The notes: generated from the sequence alone by a model not told the origin. A DNA stretch of 64,000 bases from Bogoriella caseilytica (GCF_003752405.1 NZ_RKHK01000001.1:1-64000); one strand, 5' to 3'; shown: positions 48,749 through 57,785, numbered from the stretch's first letter. Translations and numbers: made by a program.

Positions 48749-49660
48749 CTAGCTGGCTGAGCGTGAGCGCTCGGCCAGCTCCGCGGTGAGCGCCGTGCGC
48801 ATGGCGTCCACATCCGCAGCACCAGGAGCGCGGCCAGTGAACAGCCGCACCTGGGCGACCGCCTGATGCAGCAGCATGGCCCAGCCGGGTGCCACTGTGC
48901 CCCCGCGCCGCTGCCACAGCTCCACCAGGGGCGTGGGCCACGGGTGATAGACCACGTCGAGCAGGATGCTCCCGGCCAGCGAGCCCTCAGCACCGAGCCG
49001 GTCATCGAGCTGCTCAGCCAGTTCATCGGTCGCACCGGCCGGCACCGTGGAGATCACGACGTCGGGCAGGCCGCGCTCCAGCACAGCCGAGGCGCCGGCA
49101 GCCGGGTCTCGCCACGGGCGGTGTCGCGGGCTCAGGCCCATCTGGTGCGCCGCGAGGAGAGCCGACCCGGGCCCACCGATGCTCCGCGCGAGCAGTTGCG
49201 CGTCGGTGACACCGAGCTCCCCGAGGGCCGCCAGGGCCGAGGAGGCGGTCGCGCGGGCTCCGAGGATGGTGGCCGAGCCCGGCTGCCATCCGGCCGGGGC
49301 CACCTCGCGTAACGCGGTCACGATCCCCTCGACGTCGGTGTTGAATCCGCTGAGGGTGCCGGCCCGGCCGTCCCGGCCCGGGGTGACCACCAGGGTGTTG
49401 ACGGCTCCGGTGACTTCGGCGAGCGGATCGATGACGTCGAGCAGCGGCTGAACCGCCTGCTTCAGCGGCATGGTCAGCGACAGGCCGGCCCAGCTCGCAT
49501 CCAGTTCTGCCACCACCGCCGGGAGTTCCGCTGCCGTGGTTTCCCGGTAGCCATAGCTCCAGCCCTCGAGGCCGAGGCACCGGTAGGCCACCGAGTGCAG
49601 CAGGGGCGAGAGCGAGTGGGCCACCGGTGAGCCGAGCACCGCGGCCTGGCGGGTGCTCAC
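48749..49660 (-). CDS. aroE: Shikimate dehydrogenase
   Basis: AroE reduces 3-dehydroshikimate to shikimate with NADPH. The 303 residues have the shikimate-binding GSPVAHSLSPLLHS, the catalytic lysine in LTMPLKQAVQ, VNTLVVTP, GFNTDVEG with the catalytic aspartate, and VYHPWPTPL. The cofactor loop reads ILGARATASSALAAL, where most relatives have a GAG(G/A)-type glycine loop, so cofactor affinity may be altered. I chose the GTG at 49660 (VSTRQAAVLG), which overlaps the mltG stop. A TTG 18 bases upstream is less likely. Confidence 0.93.
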   Translation of the reverse strand: MSTRQAAVLGSPVAHSLSPLLHSVAYRCLGLEGWSYGYRETTAAELPAVVAELDASWAGLSLTMPLKQAVQPLLDVIDPLAEVTGAVNTLVVTPGRDGRAGTLSGFNTDVEGIVTALREVAPAGWQPGSATILGARATASSALAALGELGVTDAQLLARSIGGPGSALLAAHQMGLSPRHRPWRDPAAGASAVLERGLPDVVISTVPAGATDELAEQLDDRLGAEGSLAGSILLDVVYHPWPTPLVELWQRRGGTVAPGWAMLLHQAVAQVRLFTGRAPGAADVDAMRTALTAELAERSRSAS

Positions 49661-50817
49661 CGGTTCTCGGCCATCCAATCGCGCAACTCCTGGACGTAGC
49701 CCAAGTGCTCGTCGTAGTTGTCCGCGAACTTCGTCTCACCCGTGTCCAGGTTGACCGTCACGAAGTAGACCCAGTCACCCTCGGGTGGGTCGATGACCGC
49801 GTCGATGGTGGCGGAACCGGGCGAGCCGATGGGCGTGGGGGGCAAGCCGTCGTAAACGTAGGTGGAGTACTCGTTGTCGGGGTCCTCGTTCTCCGCCGTG
49901 GTGGGAACACCACCAGTGCGCCCGTTGCCGTAGTTGGTGGTGGAGTCCATCTGGAGGTACCCGTTGGTGCCTCCACTACCCTCAAGGCGGTTGAAGACCA
50001 CCCGGGCCACCTGGCCGCGGTACTCATCGAGGTTGACCTCGTGCTCCACGATGGAGGCGATGGTGAGGATCTCCTGGCGCTCGCCCGGCTCCACGCCTCG
50101 CTCTTCAAAGCGTGCGATCGTCTGGTTCACCATCGCGGCAAGGATCTCGGACACCTCGGTCTCGGGCTCGAAACGATAGGTGGCCGGGCCGAACCAGCCC
50201 TCAGGGTTCCCCCCGGCCTCGTCAGGCAGACCGATCGCCTCGGCATCCCCGGCGACCTCCTCGACCTCGTCCTCGGAGACGCCGACGATGTTGGCGATAC
50301 GCGCGTACACCTGCCAGGTAGTGAAGCCTTCGGGGATCGTGATGATCACCTCGGCGCGATTCGCGGTGTCCAGCAGCGCGAGCACGGCGCCCTCGCCGGA
50401 CATCTCCTCGCGCAGGTCGTACGCACCGGGCTGGATGAGGGCGGCATTCGGGTTGCCCTGGAAAGCCTCGACGAAGGCATCCGAGGTGGCCACCACGTTG
50501 GCCTCTTCGAGCACGTTCCCCATCTCCCGGCCTGAGGCGCCCTCCGGGATCTGGACGCGAACCTCACCGTGGCCGGGGCCGTCATAATCGGTGACCACGT
50601 CGGGGTCGCCGCAGCCGGCGAACATGTCCATCACCCGAGGCACCGCCCAGTAGGCCACCGCGCCGACGACGAGCAGTGCGATGAGCACCACGATGATCGC
50701 GCGGACGCGGCGTCTGCGGCGCAGGCGCTGGCGGGCCCGGCGATCAGCGTTGCGTCGACGGGACCGGCCTTGCTGTGCGCCACCCGCGGGCGTCACGGGG
50801 GCGAAGATGTCGCTCAC
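49657..50817 (-). CDS. mltG: Endolytic murein transglycosylase MltG
   Basis: MltG cleaves nascent glycan strands at the membrane and helps end peptidoglycan chains. The 386-residue protein has a basic cytoplasmic N-terminus (RRRNADRRARQRLRRRRRV) and one membrane helix at about residues 40-58. A LysM-like region and the YceG catalytic domain follow, with ILTIASIVEHEV (catalytic glutamate) and RVVFNRLEG. YLQMDSTTNYG and YDGLPPTPIGSPG also match. The GTG overlaps the ruvX stop, an order (alaS-ruvX-mltG-aroE) conserved in actinobacteria. Confidence 0.97.
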   Translation of the reverse strand: MSDIFAPVTPAGGAQQGRSRRRNADRRARQRLRRRRRVRAIIVVLIALLVVGAVAYWAVPRVMDMFAGCGDPDVVTDYDGPGHGEVRVQIPEGASGREMGNVLEEANVVATSDAFVEAFQGNPNAALIQPGAYDLREEMSGEGAVLALLDTANRAEVIITIPEGFTTWQVYARIANIVGVSEDEVEEVAGDAEAIGLPDEAGGNPEGWFGPATYRFEPETEVSEILAAMVNQTIARFEERGVEPGERQEILTIASIVEHEVNLDEYRGQVARVVFNRLEGSGGTNGYLQMDSTTNYGNGRTGGVPTTAENEDPDNEYSTYVYDGLPPTPIGSPGSATIDAVIDPPEGDWVYFVTVNLDTGETKFADNYDEHLGYVQELRDWMAENR

Positions 50818-51314
50818 AGCTCATCCTCCTGCCTGGTGGGCTTGGACGGGAACAGCTCCCCTGCGGGGGCGCCGGTACGGCGCTCGGTTTCCAGTGCCTG
50901 CTCGAGGATGACCACGGCGGCGGCCTGATCCACGACGGATCGATGCTCGACCATAGGTCGTTGCGCGGCATGCAGCTGTTGATGCGCGGTCACCGTGGTG
51001 AGGCGCTCGTCGAGCATGCGCACCGGGACACCGGCCGCCTTGGCAAGCTTGCGGGCGAAGTTGCGTGCCTCGCGAGCGGCCACGCCCTCGTCACCGCGCA
51101 GCGTGCGCGGCAGTCCGACCAGGATCTCGATGGCGTCGCGCTCGGCGGCGATCTGCACGATCTCCGCGACGTCGCTGCCGTCGTGGCGAGCGACCGTGCG
51201 CACCGGGGTGGCCAGGATGCCGTCGGCGTCACACGCCGCGACACCGATGCGAGCCTGCCCGACATCCACCGCGATCCGCACGCCGCGGCGCAACCCCTCG
51301 CGCAGGTCGGTCAC
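50814..51314 (-). CDS. ruvX: Putative pre-16S rRNA nuclease (RuvX/YqgF)
   Basis: RuvX is an RNase H-like nuclease thought to mature the 16S rRNA 5' end. The 166 residues show RIAVDVGQARIGVAACDADG with the first acidic residue, IEILVGLPRTLRGDEG, VRMLDERLTTVTAHQQL and the last acidic site in VVDQAAAVVILE. The tail PSKPTRQEDEL is probably disordered. The GTG overlaps the alaS stop (GTGA) and its own stop overlaps mltG. Confidence 0.95.
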   Translation of the reverse strand: MTDLREGLRRGVRIAVDVGQARIGVAACDADGILATPVRTVARHDGSDVAEIVQIAAERDAIEILVGLPRTLRGDEGVAAREARNFARKLAKAAGVPVRMLDERLTTVTAHQQLHAAQRPMVEHRSVVDQAAAVVILEQALETERRTGAPAGELFPSKPTRQEDEL

Positions 51315-54037
51315 GGGGTGTCCGCTCCGAGAGCGTTCTCACGCACCGCGGAGAGTGCCTCAGGCAGTGCTGAGGGGTTGGTGCCGCCACCCTGGGCGAC
51401 GTCGTCCTTCCCGCCGCCGCCACCGCCAAGCGTCTGCGCGGCAGTCCGCACCAGTGCGCCAGCACGCAGTCCGGCCTCGCGAGCTCCAGCATTGGTGGCG
51501 ATGACGACCACCGGGCGGCCCTTGCTCACTCCCCCGATGGCGACCACCGACGGCGCGTCGTCACCCAGCCGCGAGCGGATGTCCAGCGCAAGGGTGCGGA
51601 GTTCATCAGCGGCGCTGACCTCACCGGCATCGTGGGTGGCCACGCGCACCGTTCCCGGCGTCGCCTTGGCCTCAGCCGCGATGCCAGCGGCCTGGGCCAG
51701 CAACTGGGCCTGGCGCAGCTTGGCCAGCTCCTTCTCCGCGGCCTTCAGCCGGCCCATGAGACCGTCAATACGTTCCGGGAGTTCCTCGGGGCGCGCCCCG
51801 ATCAGAGTGGAGAGCTGCCCGACGAGGGCGTGTTCCTTGGCCTGGTAGCTGTAGGCGCCCGGGCCGACGAGGGCGTCGACACGCCGCACTCCCGAACCGA
51901 TGGAGGACTCCCCGAGCAGGGTGACCCGGCCCAGGGTGCCGGTGCCAGGCACGTGGGTGCCGGCGCACAGCTCCTTCGACCAGTCCCCGCCGATGGAGAC
52001 CACCCGCACCCGGTTGCCGTACTTCTCTCCGAAGAGTGCCATCGCACCAGCGGCGCGGGCGGAGTCGATATCCATGATCTCGTCGGTGACCTCAAGGTCT
52101 TCCGCGAGCTGATCGTTCACCCGCTCCTCGATCTCACCCAGCACCGTGGCGGGAACCGAGGACCCGTGGCGGAAGTCGAAGCGCATGCGGTTCGGGGCGT
52201 TCTCCGAACCGGCCTGGGTGGCCTGGTCCCCGATGTGCTCGTGCAGCGCCTTGTGCACCATGTGCGTCGCCGTGTGGGCCCGGGCGATGGCCTTGCGCCG
52301 GGCGCTGTCGATGCTGGCGACGGCCTGCTCGTCGAGGGTGATGCTGCCCTCGGTGAGGCGCCCGCGGTGCACGGTCAAGCCCTTGATCGGAGCCTGGACA
52401 TCGGCGACATCCACGACCCCGCCCCCGGCGAAGGAGATGGTGCCCTGGTCGGCGAGCTGGCCGCCGGCCTCGGCGTAGAAGGGAGTGACGTCCAAGACCA
52501 GTTCGACATCCGCAGGGGCAGTGGCGGCGGCCGCAGGCTGCCCGTCGACGAGGAGCCCTTTCAGATGCGAATGCGCGGCGTGGTCGGTGTAGCCGAGGAA
52601 CTGGACGGGGGCGTCCAGTCGCTGCTGGAGATCGGTGTACAACGCGGCGTCGACATGCCCGGTCTTCTTGGCCATGGCATCGGCGCGAGCGCGCTGACGC
52701 TGCTCGTCCATCAGGGCGCGGAAACCCGCTTCATCGACCTGGACGCCATGCTCGGCGGCCATCTCCAGGGTGAGGTCGATGGGGAAGCCTGAGGTGTCGT
52801 GCAGTGCGAAGGCGGTCTCGCCGGAGACCAGGGGCCGCTGCGGCGAGGTCTCCTTGGCGGCAGCCACCGCCGTCTCCAGCATGGTGGTTCCGGCGGCCAG
52901 CGTGCGCCGGAAGGACTCTTCCTCGGCGTAGGCGATCTGCGAGATCCGTGCGAAGTCGGCGTCGAGTTCCAGATAGGAGGCCTTCATGGCGTCCTTGGAC
53001 GCGGGGAGCAGCACCGGCAGGCTCGGTTCGTCCACGCCGAGCAGGCGCATGGCGCGCACCGCTCGCCGGATCAGACGGCGCAGCACGTAACCGCGCCCCT
53101 CGTTGCCGGGCCGCACACCGTCACCGATGAGCATCAGGGCACTGCGGACATGGTCGGCCACCACGCGGAAACGCACGTCGTCCTCAGCGGTGGACCCCTC
53201 GCCCTTGGCGTAGGTGCGCCCACTCATCTGCTCGGCCGCGGCGATCACGGGGAAGGTCTCGTCGATCTCGTACATGTTGTCTTCGCCCTGCAGCAGGTAC
53301 GCGAGACGCTCGACGCCCAGGCCGGTGTCGATCGCGGTCTGCTCCAGCTCGCCGACGAGCTCGTAGTCCTTGCCGCTGCCGGGCCCGCGCAGGAACTGAT
53401 CGAAGACGAGGTTCCAGATCTCGATGTATCGGTCCTCGGCCTGTGCGCTGCCGGGCCACTGGTCGACCTGGCCGCTCACCGCCTCGGGGCCGAACTCCGG
53501 GCCGCGGTCGTAGTGCCACTCTCCGGTGGAGCCGGCCGGGCCGGGCTGGCCGGTGTCCCAGCAGCTCTCCTCCCAAGGCAGCAACACAATGCGATCCGTG
53601 CTGAGGCCGACGACCTCGGTGAGGTGCCGGTAGGACTCTTCGTCCTTCTCCCACAGCGTGATCCACAGGCGCTCGGGATCCACCCCGAAGCCGCCGTCGT
53701 CCTGGGAGGTGGTCAGCAGCTCCCAGGAAAGATCGATGGCGCCCTGCTTGAAGTAGTCCCCGAAGGAGAAGTTCCCGCCCATCTGGAAGAACGTGCCGTG
53801 GCGCGTGGTGCGGCCGACATTCTCGATGTCGTTGGTGCGGATGCACTTCTGCACCGACACCGCCCGCGGCCACGGGGCCGGCTCGGTTCCCACGATGTAC
53901 GGGATGAAGGGAACCATCCCCGCAATCGTGAACAGGATCGAGGGGTCGGGTGAGATGAGGGAGGCGCTGGGCACAACCTCATGGCCGCGCTTGGCGAAGA
54001 AGTCGAGGTAGCGGGAGCGGATCTCAGCGGTGCGCAT
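51311..54037 (-). CDS. alaS: Alanyl-tRNA synthetase
   Basis: AlaS charges tRNA-Ala. The 908-residue enzyme has the class II catalytic domain (about residues 1-250, with FTIAGMVPFIPYIVG, RTTRHGTFFQMGGNFSFGDY and DTGLGVERLAYL). The tRNA-binding helical part and the editing domain follow. The editing zinc ligands are HTATH (about residue 590) and CAGTH. The C-terminal DHH-like C-Ala domain includes a glycine run. The ATG start has AGGAA a few bases upstream. It follows the DUF948-type gene. Confidence 0.98.
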   Translation of the reverse strand: MRTAEIRSRYLDFFAKRGHEVVPSASLISPDPSILFTIAGMVPFIPYIVGTEPAPWPRAVSVQKCIRTNDIENVGRTTRHGTFFQMGGNFSFGDYFKQGAIDLSWELLTTSQDDGGFGVDPERLWITLWEKDEESYRHLTEVVGLSTDRIVLLPWEESCWDTGQPGPAGSTGEWHYDRGPEFGPEAVSGQVDQWPGSAQAEDRYIEIWNLVFDQFLRGPGSGKDYELVGELEQTAIDTGLGVERLAYLLQGEDNMYEIDETFPVIAAAEQMSGRTYAKGEGSTAEDDVRFRVVADHVRSALMLIGDGVRPGNEGRGYVLRRLIRRAVRAMRLLGVDEPSLPVLLPASKDAMKASYLELDADFARISQIAYAEEESFRRTLAAGTTMLETAVAAAKETSPQRPLVSGETAFALHDTSGFPIDLTLEMAAEHGVQVDEAGFRALMDEQRQRARADAMAKKTGHVDAALYTDLQQRLDAPVQFLGYTDHAAHSHLKGLLVDGQPAAAATAPADVELVLDVTPFYAEAGGQLADQGTISFAGGGVVDVADVQAPIKGLTVHRGRLTEGSITLDEQAVASIDSARRKAIARAHTATHMVHKALHEHIGDQATQAGSENAPNRMRFDFRHGSSVPATVLGEIEERVNDQLAEDLEVTDEIMDIDSARAAGAMALFGEKYGNRVRVVSIGGDWSKELCAGTHVPGTGTLGRVTLLGESSIGSGVRRVDALVGPGAYSYQAKEHALVGQLSTLIGARPEELPERIDGLMGRLKAAEKELAKLRQAQLLAQAAGIAAEAKATPGTVRVATHDAGEVSAADELRTLALDIRSRLGDDAPSVVAIGGVSKGRPVVVIATNAGAREAGLRAGALVRTAAQTLGGGGGGKDDVAQGGGTNPSALPEALSAVRENALGADTP

Positions 54038-54102
54038 GGTTCCTGTTCGGGCCGGGTGCCGGGACGGCGCGGTGGTGGGTGTGGGGCAATCTGGCGGATC
54101 GC

Positions 54103-54558
54103 TCAGGGAGCAGGGGTGGGGCCATCGTCGATGAGCAGCGCAGCGCGAAGGTCGCTCTCACGCTGGTGGTAGGCGTCCTTCGCATGCGAGCGACGGCCAC
54201 CATCAGGCCGGTGTTTGAAGCCACGGAAGGTTGCCCGCACGGCATGGGAGAAGGCCGAGACCTTGATCAACGGGCCGCCCACGGTGGCCGAGACCAGCGT
54301 GGTGAGCGCCGAGACGTCTTCGGTCACCCGCGCCGCAGAGGTGGTCACCGTGTCGACCTTCGCGAGCTGCTCGTTGGTGGACTTGATCGTCAGCACCGTC
54401 TCGTCGATGGCCGGGAGGGTGTGGTCGGTGATCCGCCGGACGGTGCCACGGGCTTCATCCAGGACTCGACCGAGCTTGACCAGCGGGACCGCCAGGGCCA
54501 GCACCAGGATGACGAAGGCGATGGCAGCGATCAGGCCGGCGATGTCACCGATGGACAT
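54103..54558 (-). CDS. DUF948-type membrane-anchored protein
   Basis: A 151-residue protein with one N-terminal membrane helix (about residues 7-27). An amphipathic helical stretch follows, ARGTVRRITDHTLPAIDETV and KSTNEQLAKVDTVTTSA, typical of the DUF948 family, and then a basic tail. It is encoded between rpsD and alaS in many actinobacteria. Its function is unknown. The ATG has AGGAGAT 7-8 bases upstream, after a leader of about 68 bases that starts near a TAGATT box. Confidence 0.88.
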   Translation of the reverse strand: MSIGDIAGLIAAIAFVILVLALAVPLVKLGRVLDEARGTVRRITDHTLPAIDETVLTIKSTNEQLAKVDTVTTSAARVTEDVSALTTLVSATVGGPLIKVSAFSHAVRATFRGFKHRPDGGRRSHAKDAYHQRESDLRAALLIDDGPTPAP

Positions 54559-54633
54559 GGGGATCTCCTTCTGCGGGTTGCCCGGGAACAGATGTCCCGG
54601 GAGGCAGCGAGCGAGTCGCTACGGCTCTGCGCG

Positions 54634-54639
54634 AATCTA
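54634..54639 (-). promoter_or_regulatory. -10 box of the DUF948-alaS-ruvX-mltG-aroE operon
   Basis: TAGATT on the minus strand, after the hairpins that follow rpsD, would start a leader of about 68 bases. Unlike most promoters here the gene it serves has a ribosome binding site, so this mRNA is not leaderless. The -35 element is not clear. Confidence 0.4.
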
Positions 54640-54669
54640 CCGTCTTGCGATCCTCCCGGCAGACAACGG

Positions 54670-54748
54670 CGCCCCGGGGCGTCCGGCCGAAGCCGACCCC
54701 CCGGGGCGCAGGATGCTCGATCAGGATCGAGAGTGAGGCGATGCCTCA
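54670..54748 (-). terminator. Three hairpins after rpsD
   Basis: Three inverted repeats follow each other in transcript order. The first is TGAGGC/GCCTCA (54734-54748), with a 3-base loop and including the rpsD stop. The second is CTCGAT/ATCGAG (54716-54731) with a 4-base loop. The third is a 10-bp CGCCCCGGGG/CCCCGGGGCG stem (54670-54708). There is no U-run. The last, GC-rich stem is the best candidate for ending rpsD transcription or stabilising its 3' end. Confidence 0.5.
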
Positions 54749-55369
54749 GCGCGAGTAGTACTCGACGACGAGCTGCTCGTTGCAGATGACGGGCACCTCA
54801 GCGCGCTTGGGGCGGCGGGTCAGCTCGGCGCGGAGCTTCTCCAGCGAGACGTCCAGGTAAGCCGGGACGTTGGGAAGCACATCGCGATGCGCACCGGCCG
54901 CGGCGACCTGGAAGGGCACCGTGGTCTGCGACTTCGGCTTGACCTGAATGACCTGACCCGGCTTCACGCGGAAAGAGGGGCGGTCCACCAGCTGGCCGTC
55001 GACCAGGATGTGGCGGTGCACCACGGCCTGGCGTGCCTGCGCCGAGGTGCGGGCGAAGCCAGCACGCAGCACGAGGGCGTCCAGGCGCATCTCGAGCAAC
55101 TCGATGAGGGACTCACCGGTCAGAGCCTGCTCGCGGCGGGCCTCCTCGAACACCCGCTGCATCTGGGCCTCGCGGATGCCGTACTGGGCGCGCAGACGCT
55201 GCTTTTCCTTCAGACGGACGGCGTAGTCGGACTCCTGGCGCTTGCGGGCACGGCCGTGCTCGCCCGGGCCGTAGGGGCGCTTGTCGAAGTACTTCTTGGC
55301 CTTGGGGGTGAGGGCCAGGCCGAGGGCGCGCGAGAGGCGCACCTGGCGGCGAGTTCGTGAAATGGCCAC
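54746..55369 (-). CDS. rpsD: 30S ribosomal protein S4
   Basis: S4 nucleates assembly of the 30S subunit and in many bacteria represses its own mRNA. The 207 residues start MAISRTRRQVRLSRALGLAL and lack the CxxC cysteines, so this is the zinc-free form. The S4 RNA-binding domain is present (LEMRLDALVLRAGFARTSAQ then VHRHILVDGQLVDRPSFRVK). The GTG at 55369 has a GGAG sequence 8 bases upstream. The gene has its own promoter and a structured leader. Confidence 0.98.
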   Translation of the reverse strand: MAISRTRRQVRLSRALGLALTPKAKKYFDKRPYGPGEHGRARKRQESDYAVRLKEKQRLRAQYGIREAQMQRVFEEARREQALTGESLIELLEMRLDALVLRAGFARTSAQARQAVVHRHILVDGQLVDRPSFRVKPGQVIQVKPKSQTTVPFQVAAAGAHRDVLPNVPAYLDVSLEKLRAELTRRPKRAEVPVICNEQLVVEYYSR

Positions 55370-55513
55370 GGAGGGCTCCGTTTCTTCCTGTTTCTGTCGT
55401 CACGCTCCGCCCGGCGGGCAAAGCGTGGGGTCAGCCATGACGGCCGGGACCCCAGGGCTTGGTGCCAGTCCGCACACAGTGCGGATCGACCTCCAGGCAA
55501 CCGCAACAGCTTA
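55370..55513 (-). promoter_or_regulatory. rpsD promoter and structured leader
   Basis: A TAAGCT box (55508-55513) next to the rarA stop gives a leader of about 130 bases. In order it holds a 7-bp stem TCCGCAC/GTGCGGA (55469-55485), a GGGGTC/GACCCC stem (55427-55453) and a 10-bp stem with two G-U pairs (55403-55425). Then comes the ribosome binding region. Such structure before a ribosomal protein gene suggests S4 feedback or transcription control, but I know of no matching described element. Confidence 0.45.
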
Positions 55514-56899
55514 TCAGGAGCCTTCCGGATCACGGCCCAGCAGGCGGTGGATCGCCTCAAGACGGCTTGTGATCTCCCGCTCATGCCCGTGCCCGGTCGG
55601 GCGGTAGTAGCGGGTGCCACGCAGCCCGTCGGGCGCGTACTCCTGGGGAGCGATGCCGTGCGGATAGTCGTGCGCATAGCGGTATCCCACGCCGTGGCCG
55701 AGGTCCTTGGCGCCGGCATAGTGCCCGTCGCGCAGCGGGGCGGGGACCGCGCCCACCTTCCCGGCGCGCACATCGGCGATCGCGGCATCGAGCGCTCGGT
55801 GGGAGGCGTTGGACTTCGGGGCGGTGGCGATGTGCACCACGGCCTGGGCGAGCAGGATCCGGGCCTCTGGCATCCCGATGAAGGAGACTCCGTCAGCCGC
55901 CGCCATGGCCACCTGGAGCGCAGTGGGGTCAGCCATGCCGACCTCCTCAGCGGCTGCGATCACCACACGGCGGGCAATGAAGCGCGGGTCCTCCCCCGCC
56001 ACGATCATCCGGGCGAGATAGTGCAGCGCAGCATCGACATCCGAGCCCCGCATGGACTTGATGAACGCCGAGATGACGTCGTAGTGCTGATCGCCGGCCT
56101 TGTCATAGCGGACGGCGGCGACGTCGATCGCACGTTCCACCGCCTGGAGGGTGATGTCCTGCTCCTGCGCCGCCTCGGCCGAACCCGCCGCCGCCTCGAG
56201 GATGGTGAGCGCCTTGCGCGCATCGGCTCCGGCCAGTCGTAGCAGGTGGTCCGCGGCGTCATCGTCCAGCCCGTGGGCGCCGCCCAGGCCACGCTCATCT
56301 GTCAGCGCTCGCGAGAGGAGCCGGCGCACATGCTCCTCCTCCAGAGGACGCAGCGTGAGCATGAGCGAGCGAGACAACAGCGGCGAGATCACCGAGAAGC
56401 TCGGGTTCTCCGTGGTGGCGGCGACCAGCGTGACCCACCGGTTCTCCACCGCGGGCAGCAGCGCATCCTGCTGGGATTTCGAGAATCGGTGGACCTCATC
56501 GATGAAGAGGATGGTCTCCTCGCCACTGGTGACCAGGCGACGTCGCGCATCCTCAATGACGGCGCGAACATCCTTAACACCGGCAGTGACCGCCGACAGT
56601 TCGGTGAAACGACGCTCTGAGGCGCGGGCGATGAGGTAGGCCAGGGTGGTCTTGCCCGTTCCGGGCGGACCCCAGAGCACCACCGAGGACGGGCTGATGC
56701 GGCGGCGAGGCGCATCGCCACCTGCGTCTTCCGGCGATGGCTCCACCAGGCGCCGGAGCGGGCTGCCTGCCTCGAGAAGGTGCTCCTGGCCGACCAGTTC
56801 GTCCAAGGTGGCCGGGCGCATCCGCACCGCCAGCGGGGAGCGATCCTGCGGCGCGGGGACGCCGGAGTTGTCGGAACTCGCGGCCTGGAAGAGGTCCAT
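55514..56899 (-). CDS. rarA: Replication-associated recombination ATPase
   Basis: RarA (MgsA) is a clamp-loader-like AAA+ ATPase acting at stalled replication forks. The 461 residues begin [17 protein letters not shown], followed by [20 protein letters not shown]. Further on are Walker A GPPGTGKT, Walker [30 protein letters not shown], and the C-terminal [14 protein letters not shown] and tetramer domain. The ATG lies 6 bases after a TACGCT box. In many actinobacteria rarA sits by alaS/rpsD, as here. Confidence 0.96.
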   Translation of the reverse strand: MDLFQAASSDNSGVPAPQDRSPLAVRMRPATLDELVGQEHLLEAGSPLRRLVEPSPEDAGGDAPRRRISPSSVVLWGPPGTGKTTLAYLIARASERRFTELSAVTAGVKDVRAVIEDARRRLVTSGEETILFIDEVHRFSKSQQDALLPAVENRWVTLVAATTENPSFSVISPLLSRSLMLTLRPLEEEHVRRLLSRALTDERGLGGAHGLDDDAADHLLRLAGADARKALTILEAAAGSAEAAQEQDITLQAVERAIDVAAVRYDKAGDQHYDVISAFIKSMRGSDVDAALHYLARMIVAGEDPRFIARRVVIAAAEEVGMADPTALQVAMAAADGVSFIGMPEARILLAQAVVHIATAPKSNASHRALDAAIADVRAGKVGAVPAPLRDGHYAGAKDLGHGVGYRYAHDYPHGIAPQEYAPDGLRGTRYYRPTGHGHEREITSRLEAIHRLLGRDPEGS

Positions 56900-56905
56900 A
56901 CCCTC

Positions 56906-56911
56906 AGCGTA
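56906..56911 (-). promoter_or_regulatory. -10 box of rarA, leaderless arrangement
   Basis: TACGCT on the minus strand stands 6 bases (GAGGGT) before the rarA ATG. GAGGG is too close to the start to serve as a normal ribosome binding site. Confidence 0.5.
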
Positions 56912-56949
56912 GGTGCCGGGGACGACAGGGACCTCGACCGCGATCGCCG

Positions 56950-57627
56950 CTAGTCGTGCGGCAGGGCTCCGAGCTGGACGATGCCCAGGCTCGCTGCGTG
57001 CACCAGCACCTGGACGCGGTCACGGAGCTGCCACTTGGCCATGACGCGTCCCATATGCCCCTTGACGGTGGCCTCCGAGAGACTGAGCTCCTCGGCGATC
57101 TCCAGGTTGGACAGCCCACGGGCCAGGCCCTGGACCACTTGCAGTTCGCGATCACTGAGCGTGGCCGCCTCGGCCTCAGCGTCAGAGCCGCTGGAAGGAG
57201 CGATGGGTGCCGATCGCACCGCCGAGATCAGCTCTTGCGTCACCCGCGGCGAGATTACCGAACCACCGGCGTGGACCTCGCGGATGGCGGCCACGATTTC
57301 CTCGGGACGGGCGTCCTTGACGAGATAACCCGAGGCTCCGGCGCGCAGCGCCGGCACCAGGTACTCGTCCGAGGCGAAGGTGGTGACCGCGATCACCTTG
57401 ATCTCCGGGTTCTCGCTCACGATCGCGCGAGTCGTGTCCACGCCGTTCATGACCGGCATGTGCATGTCCATCAGCACCACGTCCGGCAGGAAGTTGCGGG
57501 CCGCAACGACCCCCGCCTCACCGTCGGAGACGATACCGACGGACTCCAAGCCTTCGGCGGCGTCGACGAAGACGCCGAGAGCATGGGCCATGAGCGGTTG
57601 GTCGTCGACTATGAGTACCCGGATCAC
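56950..57627 (-). CDS. NarL/LuxR-type response regulator
   Basis: A 225-residue two-component regulator. The receiver domain (about residues 1-120) begins [11 protein letters not shown] in GTG-started form. The phosphorylated residue is Asp54 ([11 protein letters not shown]), with the conserved threonine in AVTTFAS and the lysine in YLVKDA. The C-terminal LuxR helix-turn-helix shows [20 protein letters not shown] then [18 protein letters not shown] chose the GTG at 57627 over 57633. It gives the family N-terminus and lies 6 bases after a TAGCTT box. It is divergent from a small peptide gene and the likely partner kinase. Confidence 0.93.
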   Translation of the reverse strand: MIRVLIVDDQPLMAHALGVFVDAAEGLESVGIVSDGEAGVVAARNFLPDVVLMDMHMPVMNGVDTTRAIVSENPEIKVIAVTTFASDEYLVPALRAGASGYLVKDARPEEIVAAIREVHAGGSVISPRVTQELISAVRSAPIAPSSGSDAEAEAATLSDRELQVVQGLARGLSNLEIAEELSLSEATVKGHMGRVMAKWQLRDRVQVLVHAASLGIVQLGALPHD

Positions 57628-57633
57628 CTGCAC

Positions 57634-57639
57634 AAGCTA
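57634..57639 (-). promoter_or_regulatory. -10 box of the response regulator, leaderless arrangement
   Basis: TAGCTT on the minus strand is followed by GTGCAG and the GTG at 57627, the same 6-base spacing as other leaderless promoters in this window. This supports the shorter of two possible starts. Confidence 0.5.
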
Positions 57640-57670
57640 GCCGACAGGTCCGGCCACGATCGACCCCCGA

Positions 57671-57764
57671 CTTAGGTAGTGAAGAAGTCGCTACTCACGT
57701 AGCTACTACCTGGGTGCCCCGCTCAGGCATCCTTAGGTCACAGGGGCAAAACAACTTACGTCAC
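57671..57764. promoter_or_regulatory. Repeated CTTA(G/C)GT boxes between regulator and peptide gene
   Basis: The 152-base divergent gap contains CTTAGGT at 57671, CTTAGGTCAC at 57732-57741 and CTTACGTCAC at 57755-57764. The last two start 23 bases apart, about two helical turns. Between them and the regulator is a dyad, GCTAC-TCAC-GTAGC, with GGTAGT/ACTACC outside it. These are candidate binding sites for the adjacent response regulator, and they cover the likely promoter of the peptide gene. Confidence 0.5.
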
Positions 57765-57785
57765 TACTCCAGAAGGCAGATCACC

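Noticed and set aside
57714-57785. Longer start of the small peptide giving 91 residues
   Set aside because: The additional 24 residues are not signal-peptide-like and would hide the good N-terminus at 57786, which has AAGG at a normal spacing.
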